From contig DCJV01000006.1 of assembly GCA_002320555.1 (NCBI GenBank), forward strand, positions 1 through 35,045: a DNA stretch of 35,045 nucleotides, given 5' to 3'. Positions 30,009-35,045 of the stretch are shown here, piece by piece. Position 1 is the first letter of the stretch. Each line of letters starts with the position of its first letter. Made by a program: the position numbers and the translations under genes. Source of the stretch: Ruminococcaceae bacterium UBA1691 (GTDB lineage: Bacteria; Bacillota; Clostridia; Oscillospirales; Acutalibacteraceae). The notes beneath the pieces were generated by a model. The model ran no database searches. It saw only the letters and a list, made by a program, of their open reading frames with translations, and was not told where the DNA came from.

Positions 30009-30061
30009 GGAAGGCTCGTAATAAGCCGCAACATTATTTTTGCTATATCTGATAGCCTTCC
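30009..30061. repeat. Inverted repeat upstream of the remnant
   Basis: Perfect 8-bp arms GGAAGGCT/AGCCTTCC (30009-30016 with 30054-30061) around a 37-nt AT-rich centre, 31 bp after the hydrolase stop codon. The loop is long for a terminator. It could mark the edge of the remnant insert or serve as a weak transcript end. Confidence 0.35.
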
Positions 30062-30091
30062 TTTCCGTGCGGGAATCAGCGCTTCTTTCCG

Positions 30092-31060
30092 CTATGGCCT
30101 GATATAACGGCTCAGCCACTCGTCAAGCACTGCAATATATTCCTCCGGGCTGTACGTCAGCGACTGCCCATGATTTGCGCGGGAAAACGCATGCTTCTCC
30201 CGCAGGGAAACGGGAGCCGCATCGTACAGCCGCTGCATCATGGAAAAGGGCACAAAGGTATCCGCTTCCCCATGGATAAATAAGATCGGCGTTTTGCTCC
30301 GCGCCACCTGCCGGAGCGCACTGGCCTCCCTGAAATCATAGTAACCGTGCAGACGCGCCGTCAAACGCGCCGCCGAAAGAACCGGCTCGCGTGGCAGATG
30401 GAACATCAGATCCAGCAGATGCGCAAATTCATCCTCCACACTCGTATATGCGCAATCGGAAACCGCGCATTTTACCTGCGCGGGAAGCGTCTCGCCGCAG
30501 GTCATGCAGACGGTTGCGCCACCCATGGATACACCGTGCAGGACGATCTGCGCATCCTCCCCGATCCGCTCGATGATCTCCTTAAGCCAGACCAGCTCGT
30601 CCAACCGGTCCGTCCAGCCCATGCCAATGAATTTTCCTTCGCTTTTTCCATGCGCGCGCGCATCAGGAATCAGCAGGTTGTAGCCACGCTCCCAGTATAT
30701 CTGGGCGAAATTCTGCATATGCCGCCCTTTGCCGCCATAACCGTGCAGCAAAAGAGCAACCTTCTTCGATGGGTTTTGCACCTGGCGGAACCAGGTGCCG
30801 CTCAGCCGCACGCCGTCATGTGCAAGCACGGAAAGCGGCTGGCCTTCATGCCTCTCCCACCAATCTTTTTCAAAACGGGGATTCTGGAAATCCTCGGCCG
30901 AAACTGGAATAAATTTCATTGTAAAGCTGCCGGGCGCCATCATCGGCTTTTCTCTGCGCTTGAGGGCAAAGGAAAAAAGCCCTTCCCCTGCGGCCGCCAG
31001 CGCCGCACAGCCCGCTGTACCGGCAAGCAGAGCGGCTTTCCAAATTTGTTTTCTTTTCAT
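30092..31060 (-). CDS. Membrane-anchored alpha/beta hydrolase
   Basis: The 322-residue protein has a short basic N-terminus and a hydrophobic segment (about residues 7-30) that probably anchors it in the membrane. The alpha/beta-hydrolase core follows: oxyanion region LLLHGYGGKGRHMQNFAQ, DARAHGKSEG, nucleophile elbow HGVSMGGA (Ser178), acid Asp267 in IHGEADTFVP and His297 in ANHGQS. This pattern resembles the YqkD-like hydrolases of Firmicutes; the substrate is unknown, with esters or lipids likely. ATG 31060 overlaps the stop of the HAD gene by 4 nt (ATGA), so the two are translationally coupled. Confidence 0.9.
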   Translation of the reverse strand: MKRKQIWKAALLAGTAGCAALAAAGEGLFSFALKRREKPMMAPGSFTMKFIPVSAEDFQNPRFEKDWWERHEGQPLSVLAHDGVRLSGTWFRQVQNPSKKVALLLHGYGGKGRHMQNFAQIYWERGYNLLIPDARAHGKSEGKFIGMGWTDRLDELVWLKEIIERIGEDAQIVLHGVSMGGATVCMTCGETLPAQVKCAVSDCAYTSVEDEFAHLLDLMFHLPREPVLSAARLTARLHGYYDFREASALRQVARSKTPILFIHGEADTFVPFSMMQRLYDAAPVSLREKHAFSRANHGQSLTYSPEEYIAVLDEWLSRYIRP

Positions 31061-31737
31061 TGTGCAAACTCCTTACTGTTTGTGAGAATGGATTTTCCTC
31101 TTCCTCTGACCAATCCGAAAATCGCATTCAGGTCTTTTTCTATCTGCGCTCCGGTCATACGCAGTTTTTCTTCCGACTGCTGTCCATTGGGAATCAGGAT
31201 GCACTGTGTCCCAAGCTCCTGTGAAAGCTCATAGTCATGCACCATATCTCCCACGGATAACGTCCGCTCCGGGCAAATGCCCAGCTTTTTAAACAGCGCA
31301 CGTGCCCGCTCGATTTTCCCTTCTGAGATGTAATTCCCCGCGCCGCTGACCGCCTCAAAATAATCCTCGATGCCAAAGCGCCTGAGATATCCATGCAGCG
31401 TAGCCTCGTGAAAGGAGGATACAATGATTTGCCGCACTCCGCTTTCATGCAGGAACTTCAGCGTCTCCCGCGCGCCCCGCATCAAATCGGCCGACTGGAC
31501 ATAGCGGTCATACCCCTCCATAAAGCCAGAGGCCAGCTCCGCAAAGGGCGTCTGTTCAAAATCGAAGAGCTTACGATAGTAATTGATGACTGGAATGTCA
31601 ATCATTTCGCGGTATTCCTGCCGCGAGGTCAGGGGCTTACCATAACGGGACAAAAGATCATTCATTCCTGAAACAGCTGCGTCCACATCGTCGAGCAGCG
31701 TGCCGTTCCAATCCCAGAGCACCGTATCAATTTGCAA
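31057..31737 (-). CDS. HAD-superfamily hydrolase (phosphoglycolate phosphatase-like)
   Basis: 226 residues with a Rossmann HAD core and a helical cap. Motif I reads WDWNGTLLDD: nucleophile Asp9 is present, but the usual second Asp (DxD) is Asn11. Motif II is IIVSSFHE, motif III a Lys in SEGKIERA, motif IV SVGDMVHDYE. The DWNGT variant occurs in a subset of Gph-like proteins, and loss of the second Asp may lower phosphatase activity or change the reaction. The start is TTG 31737 with AGGAGG 7 nt upstream. It is followed with a 4-nt overlap by the alpha/beta hydrolase, and the 131-bp gap before it shows no clear promoter. Confidence 0.9.
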   Translation of the reverse strand: MQIDTVLWDWNGTLLDDVDAAVSGMNDLLSRYGKPLTSRQEYREMIDIPVINYYRKLFDFEQTPFAELASGFMEGYDRYVQSADLMRGARETLKFLHESGVRQIIVSSFHEATLHGYLRRFGIEDYFEAVSGAGNYISEGKIERARALFKKLGICPERTLSVGDMVHDYELSQELGTQCILIPNGQQSEEKLRMTGAQIEKDLNAIFGLVRGRGKSILTNSKEFAQ

Positions 31738-31868
31738 ATTGCTTCCTCCTGCCTTACAGCATTCCCAGCGTCTTCAGACCACACCTGCCGCAGTCCATGA
31801 TGCTGTCGCCCCAAAAAGGATGGCCTGCCCTGCCTCAAAAACGCTTGCATTTGAAATCCTCCAGGGAT

Positions 31869-32369
31869 TCACACTTCTACAAAGCTGACGCGATTTCCAT
31901 GCGCTTCGATCAGCCGGCAGATATCTGCAAACCGCAGAAAAACCGTGGCATGGTTGTCATTTGGATGAAAGCCGACCCTTTCCAGCCCCTGCAGGTCTCG
32001 GTCAAATACGACCTCCACTGCACACTGCCTATCATTGATCACGCCGATAGGCGTAACGGAACCTTTTTTCAGCCCCAGATATCTCTCCAGCCGGTCTTCA
32101 GAAGCAAAGCTCAGGCGCGAACTTGGTAGCTGACGGGCGATGGCCTTCAGATCCGCCTTTTTATCGCTGCGGATGACGACGAGAATATGGCGCTTGCCGC
32201 AATTGTCCCTCAGGAACAGGTTCTTGGGAATTTCACCGTGCTCGAGAATCCCCATCGAAGCGATTTCGTCCATCGTCCCCGCCGCCGGATGGCTGACCAC
32301 CTCATAGGGAATATCCAGCTGTTTCAGCGCGTCAAACGCCTTCTGCTGCGCTTCTAAGTCCGGTTCCAT
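31869..32369 (-). CDS. PrdX/ProXp-ala-type aminoacyl-tRNA editing protein
   Basis: Free-standing editing domain of the YbaK/ProRS-INS superfamily, 166 residues; relatives deacylate mischarged Ala-tRNA(Pro) or similar. Visible family features are IPYEVVSHPAAGTMDEI, NLFLRDNCGKRHILVVIRSD followed by the conserved Lys in KKADLK, and RLSFASEDRLERYLGLKKGS. GVINDRQCAVEVVFDRDL and HPNDNHATVFL follow, which point to the PrdX/ProXp-ala branch rather than YbaK. GGAGG lies 7 nt before ATG 32369 and a strong promoter is at 32427-32455. It is cytoplasmic. The exact tRNA substrate is inferred from family only. Confidence 0.9.
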   Translation of the reverse strand: MEPDLEAQQKAFDALKQLDIPYEVVSHPAAGTMDEIASMGILEHGEIPKNLFLRDNCGKRHILVVIRSDKKADLKAIARQLPSSRLSFASEDRLERYLGLKKGSVTPIGVINDRQCAVEVVFDRDLQGLERVGFHPNDNHATVFLRFADICRLIEAHGNRVSFVEV

Positions 32370-32426
32370 CCCTATTCCTCCATATCAGCATATTGATTCG
32401 CATATCTTTTGTTGTAGTACGGCTGA

Positions 32427-32455
32427 ATTATAGCACAATTCCGCCTTCTATCCAA
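32427..32455 (-). promoter_or_regulatory. Promoter of the tRNA-editing protein gene
   Basis: Minus-strand -35 TTGGAT (32450-32455), 17-bp spacer, extended -10 TGCTATAAT (hexamer 32427-32432), about 55 bp before the start codon. Confidence 0.75.
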
Positions 32456-32480
32456 CCAAAAACGCGCATAATCATCGAAA

Positions 32481-32521
32481 AAGGGCGTGTCGCAGAAGGG
32501 CAAAATCTGCGGCACGTCCTT
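32481..32521. terminator. Bidirectional-looking terminator behind tpx
   Basis: 15-bp stem with two G-U pairs (32481-32495 with 32507-32521), flanked by a T-run on both strands: on the minus strand ...CACGCCCTTTTTCG, on the plus strand ...CGTCCTTTTGG. It lies about 107 bp after the tpx stop codon and just upstream of the next promoter. Confidence 0.8.
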
Positions 32522-32627
32522 TTGGATATTATGAAACATTAGCATCGGTGCACAGGGGCAACAACGGTTTTGCCGAGGGCCTCTGCCGGCGTTATCCTCC
32601 TCGCCTTCCTTGCCTTTGCTTTTATGT

Positions 32628-33125
32628 CTACCGAGAAATCTTACGCAGCGCTTCGAGCGCGGCGTCATAGTCCGGATGGCTGGTGACCTCCGGAACATAT
32701 TCCGCATAGGCGACCATCCCATCGTTATCCACCAGGATTACGGCGCGGGCCAGAAGCCCCAGTTCCTCCATCCGGGTGCCAGTGGCCTTTCCAAAGCTGT
32801 GATCCCGGTAATCGGACAGGGTCTGCACCTGCTCCACGCCTGCCGCGCCGCACCAGCGCGATTGTGCAAAGGGAAGATCCAGACTGACCGCATAGATTTG
32901 TACAGCTGGAAATGCGGCGGCAGCCTCATTGAAGCGCCGCACCTCCTGATCACATACGCCGGTATCGAGGGAGGGGATGGTGAGAAACACACGCACGCCA
33001 GATAAATCCTTTCCGCGCACCAGCTGAAGATTGTTGTCCGTCAGCGTGAAATCGGGCATCGCATCGCCGGGTTGAAGCTGTTTTCCGCAGAGGGTGATTG
33101 GGTTTCCTTTGAACGTAACGGTCAT
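32628..33125 (-). CDS. tpx: Thiol peroxidase (Tpx, atypical 2-Cys peroxiredoxin)
   Basis: Reduces hydrogen peroxide and alkyl peroxides in the cytoplasm using thioredoxin. The 165-residue protein shows the Tpx pattern PSLDTGVCDQEVRRFN with peroxidatic Cys58 and SRWCGAAGVEQVQTLSDYRD with resolving Cys92. The 34-residue spacing is the same as in E. coli Tpx (Cys61/Cys95). DHSFGKATGTRMEELGLLAR and AVILVDNDGMVAYAEYVPE complete the fold. AGGAGG lies 8 nt before ATG 33125. A 36-codon ORF ends on the start codon (ATGA overlap), suggesting coupled translation. The terminator is at 32481-32521. Confidence 0.96.
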   Translation of the reverse strand: MTVTFKGNPITLCGKQLQPGDAMPDFTLTDNNLQLVRGKDLSGVRVFLTIPSLDTGVCDQEVRRFNEAAAAFPAVQIYAVSLDLPFAQSRWCGAAGVEQVQTLSDYRDHSFGKATGTRMEELGLLARAVILVDNDGMVAYAEYVPEVTSHPDYDAALEALRKISR

Positions 33126-33232
33126 TGAGCATTCCTCCTGAATTTCATTGCGATAGAAGCGATGGGCGCGAGTGTATTCTCTTCCAGAGAAAACTGCGAG
33201 ATATATTCGTCGACCGAATTTTCTGCTTCCAT
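33122..33232 (-). CDS. 36-codon ORF coupled to tpx
   Basis: Begins at ATG 33232 with a good Shine-Dalgarno (GGGGGCGG, 6 nt spacing) and ends in a TGA that overlaps the tpx start as ATGA. The peptide starts MEAENSVDEYISQFSLEENT and ends AMKFRRNAQ. Its first part resembles the beginning of DUF1801 proteins (VDEYIxQFP...), which are much longer, so it could be a truncated relic kept for translational coupling or a genuine small protein. The RBS and overlap make translation likely. Confidence 0.55.
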   Translation of the reverse strand: MEAENSVDEYISQFSLEENTLAPIASIAMKFRRNAQ

Positions 33233-33331
33233 AGCGTTCCGCCCCCTTTTGCCTTAGTATCGGCGAAAGAGGGCGGGAAAATACGGAGCTTTCGTTATTG
33301 TTTTTGCATTTCGGAGCCTTTCAGGGCAGGT

Positions 33332-33790
33332 TCAGAGACGCATTGTGTCAGCGTCTTCCTTTGTGCGATGGATGGTTCCTCTTGGATGATGAGGGGGCGC
33401 GTAGATGGAGGAGAGCCTCAGCGGACAATTTCCACTATTCACTATGTTGTGCCATGTGCCTGCCGGCACAAATACTCCATCTCCACGGCAGAGGTTTTTG
33501 CGGGTCTCCATACGCTCTTTGCAGGGCCCCATCATGACGGCGGCTTGCCCAGCCTCTACTCGTATGAACTGATCGGTGTCCGGATGTATCTCCACACCGA
33601 TTTCACCGCAAACCGGGATACACATCAACGTCATCTGTAAATGGCATCCCGTCCATAAAGCCGTGCGGAAGTTCTGATTCCGCTGTGCCGCCCGTGCGAT
33701 ATTAACGGCATACGGCTTCGGGCCGTGGTCGGTCTGGTTTGCATTAGCCGTGCTTCGTGCTGTTTGTTCCTGTCTGTAGAAATGTTCCAT
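33332..33790 (-). CDS. Cupin-domain protein
   Basis: 152 residues with one cupin fold. Motif 1 is EIGVEIHPDTDQFIRVEAGQ and motif 2 GDGVFVPAGTWHNIVN, with metal ligands probably His/Asp in the first and His in the second. The N-terminal block NIARAAQRNQNFRTALWTG is shared with a group of small cupins widespread in Clostridia; their reaction is unknown. I place the start at ATG 33790 because AAAGGAG lies 6 nt upstream; the frame continues to 33901, but that part covers a terminator. It lies upstream of tpx in the same direction, with 100 bp before the 36-codon ORF. A role in stress response is conceivable only from this proximity. Confidence 0.88.
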   Translation of the reverse strand: MEHFYRQEQTARSTANANQTDHGPKPYAVNIARAAQRNQNFRTALWTGCHLQMTLMCIPVCGEIGVEIHPDTDQFIRVEAGQAAVMMGPCKERMETRKNLCRGDGVFVPAGTWHNIVNSGNCPLRLSSIYAPPHHPRGTIHRTKEDADTMRL

Positions 33791-33852
33791 ATGATTCTCC
33801 TTTCTCGGTTCTCCATAACAGAATATGCTGCTTTGTGAGGAGTGGTGCGGCA

Positions 33853-33888
33853 AAATGGGCCAGCAGGAGACGCCCCGCCGGCCCATTT
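33853..33888 (-). terminator. Terminator of the DUF421 gene
   Basis: Perfect 9-bp stem AAATGGGCC/GGCCCATTT (33853-33861 with 33880-33888), followed on the minus strand by TTTTG when read with the stem end. It lies 37 bp after the DUF421 stop codon. Confidence 0.75.
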
Positions 33889-33925
33889 CTGTTTCATGCA
33901 CTTTTGGGATGGATGCAGCCTCTTG

Positions 33926-34594
33926 TTATACATACAGGCTGAGCTGGTTGTTCTGGTCGCACAGGCCCAGGTAGACCTCTTTTGCAGAGTGGTACCCCTG
34001 AAGCTCCAGCTGCTTCTGGAGCCACTGTTCGTCAAGCCCCTTTCGATGGAGGTTTTCGCCCATTATTTTGCCATCCATAATTAGCTCGGTAAAGATAAAA
34101 GCGGGCGGCGGTGTCAGGCTGAGATCATCCGGTGTGGCGGGCCGTTGCCCACTGGTCGGAAGGATGGTCAGCTGGCCGTTGTACTCAAATATCGCCGTCT
34201 GAATGGCGCTCAGATCGAAATAGCCGGACTGGCGGCACAGAACCAGGAATTCGCTCAGATCCAGCCTGGCTTTTTTCATATTTTTCCTGTAGAGCTTCCC
34301 GTCGTTCATCAGGATGGTGGGCGTACCATTGATGTATTTGCGTATCCGGGAGAATTTGTGGGTCAGGATACTCAGGCAGATGGTGATCAGTCCATACACG
34401 ATCATGGCAATCAGCGGCTTAATCGGATTTTCCAGCTCGGTGGCAAGCTCTGCCGCAATGGAGCCGATGGTGATCCCGGTGATATAATCGAACAGATCGA
34501 GTTGGACGATCTGCTTATGCCCCATGAGCTTTGCCAGAATAAACAGAGTAACGGCAGATAAAAGGGCTGTCAAAATGACTTTCAATGGTTCCAT
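33926..34594 (-). CDS. DUF421 (YetF/YrbG-like) membrane protein
   Basis: About 222 residues. Three N-terminal membrane segments (VILTALLSAVTLFILAKLMG, DYITGITIGSIAAELAT, PLIAMIVYGLITICLSIL) precede a cytoplasmic domain. That domain carries the family pattern RKYINGTPTILMNDGKLYRK with NMKKARLDLSEFLVLCRQSG, then YFDLSAIQTAIFEYNGQLTI. Bacillus has several such proteins (YetF, YrbG, YdfR), some linked to the spore membrane; molecular function is unclear. I use ATG 34594, preceded by GAGGTGA at 6 nt; a GTG at 34603 overlaps this RBS. A sequence identical to the sigma-E -10 consensus lies upstream (34725-34732), consistent with but not proving expression in sporulation. Confidence 0.9.
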   Translation of the reverse strand: MEPLKVILTALLSAVTLFILAKLMGHKQIVQLDLFDYITGITIGSIAAELATELENPIKPLIAMIVYGLITICLSILTHKFSRIRKYINGTPTILMNDGKLYRKNMKKARLDLSEFLVLCRQSGYFDLSAIQTAIFEYNGQLTILPTSGQRPATPDDLSLTPPPAFIFTELIMDGKIMGENLHRKGLDEQWLQKQLELQGYHSAKEVYLGLCDQNNQLSLYV

Positions 34595-34724
34595 AATGTT
34601 CACCTCATCCCTCAGTGTTTCACCATATCATCAAAATAAACAGGGAAGAGATGATTCTTTGAAAAATTGATATCTTTTTATTTCCAATTTGAATAAAATT
34701 AAAAATCCGATTATCCACTAAAAC

Positions 34725-34732
34725 ATTGTATG
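34725..34732 (-). promoter_or_regulatory. Possible sigma-E -10 element before the DUF421 gene
   Basis: Minus-strand CATACAAT equals the sigma-E -10 consensus. The region where the -35 should lie (AAATCAG) matches poorly. The surrounding 34604-34795 is clearly AT-rich compared with the rest of the window and holds no gene I can support. Confidence 0.3.
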
Positions 34733-34795
34733 ATAGGAGATAAGAACTGATTTTACCACCAATTCGCCACTTATGAATAAGTTTAAACTGAGATT

Positions 34796-35045
34796 TTATT
34801 TTTTCTTCTGGTAGTGGCAATCACATACTGAACCGCCCCCCGCAAGTGTCTGCTCCCTTGTAAAAACCGTATTCGTCAGTTTTGCCATTCCATAATCATA
34901 TCTGCATAAGGCAGGAGTTGCTTCTGGAATCCCAAGCTGATTCATCATATGCCAAATACCGCATTTATCAAAAATTGCATCGAAACTTTCCACTGTAGGA
35001 CCTTCATGCACTTTAAATCTCCATGTATAAGGATTGGATGAAAGC
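34796..35045 (-). CDS. ATC hydrolase-like protein, C-terminal part (5' end outside window)
   Basis: The frame is open to the window edge, so the gene is cut at its 5' side; a GTG at 35011 is internal because the sequence before it (SSNPYTWRFKV) continues the same fold. The visible 82 residues include VHEGPTVESFDAIFDKCGIW, LCRYDYGMAKLTNTVFTRE and the ending QTLAGGGSVCDCHYQKKK. The last pattern (T-x-x-x-T-L-A-x-G-G-x-x-C-D) is that of the L-2-amino-thiazoline-4-carboxylic acid hydrolase family, whose C-terminal Cys/Asp motif is characteristic. Most family members have unknown substrates. The gene sits next to the AT-rich patch. Confidence 0.8.
   Translation of the reverse strand, partial: LSSNPYTWRFKVHEGPTVESFDAIFDKCGIWHMMNQLGIPEATPALCRYDYGMAKLTNTVFTREQTLAGGGSVCDCHYQKKK

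Noticed and set aside
31738..31868. Small frame ending MDCGRCGLKTLGML between the editing protein and HAD genes
   Set aside because: Only 14 codons from an ATG with poor RBS spacing; the Cys pair is suggestive but not enough.
34620..34820. Minus-strand ORF of 66 codons in the AT-rich patch
   Set aside because: TTG start without RBS, overlaps the end of the ATC-hydrolase-like gene in another frame, and has AT-driven Ile/Lys/Phe composition.

Overview
The window reads as a chromosomal segment of a spore-forming, Gram-positive member of the Clostridia, possibly gut-associated. The evidence is dipicolinate synthase (dpaA/dpaB), SpoVG, a teichoic-acid-type polymer locus with TarI/TarJ and a TagG/TagH exporter, FtsEX with a secreted LytM endopeptidase, Shine-Dalgarno-rich starts with frequent TTG/GTG initiation, and a GH95 fucosidase gene. 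GC content is moderate except for an AT-rich patch near 34.6-34.8 kb. Every gene I can support, including the single tRNA, lies on the minus strand, so transcription runs from high to low coordinates throughout. No IS element, phage gene or CRISPR array was found.

Layout from low to high coordinates. 1-2060: rhodanese-like lipoprotein (cut by the window edge), DUF896 protein and a ClC-family transporter with CLC-F-like motifs, in one operon behind a promoter and a roughly 150-nt leader. 2087-4078: an LtaS/OpgB-type phosphoglycerol transferase with its own promoter and terminator. 4299-6380: a YyaL-type thioredoxin-domain protein. 6702-6916: tRNA-Ala(GGC) with promoter and terminator. 7224-8325: manA. 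8405-10114: dpaB and dpaA, with an unusual hairpin/promoter arrangement in front of dpaA. 10163-12078: a DUF6483-like protein, CCA-adding enzyme and spoVG. 12157-15606: an unrecognised protein and a GH95 alpha-L-fucosidase with an operator-like palindrome.

15654-23825 is one long wall-polymer operon. In transcription order it encodes two GT2 glycosyltransferases, TagG, TagH, TarI, TarJ, a third GT2 enzyme and a CDP-glycerol/ribitol phosphotransferase. Together these can make CDP-ribitol, build and glycosylate a poly(polyol-phosphate) chain and export it. 23958-28204 is a cell-wall-cleavage operon: ftsE, ftsX, a coiled-coil/LytM endopeptidase and an S41-family protein that has lost its catalytic Ser and Lys. 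A CdaR/PucR-type regulator precedes it (28376-29563). 29748-30061 holds a strong hairpin and a frameshifted gene remnant. 30092-32455 has an alpha/beta hydrolase overlapping a HAD hydrolase, then a PrdX/ProXp-like editing protein. 32481-33888 has thiol peroxidase preceded by a 36-codon ORF, and a cupin. The window ends with a DUF421 membrane protein and the 3' part of an ATC-hydrolase-like gene.

The most interesting points are: (i) a 12-bp hairpin that hides the dpaA ribosome-binding site only in read-through RNA, with a sigma-K-like promoter placed so that its own transcript escapes the hairpin; (ii) the degenerate S41 protein in the FtsEX operon; and (iii) a coding-like element inside the long leader of the wall-polymer operon. 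All functional statements rest on reading motifs by eye; no database search was possible.
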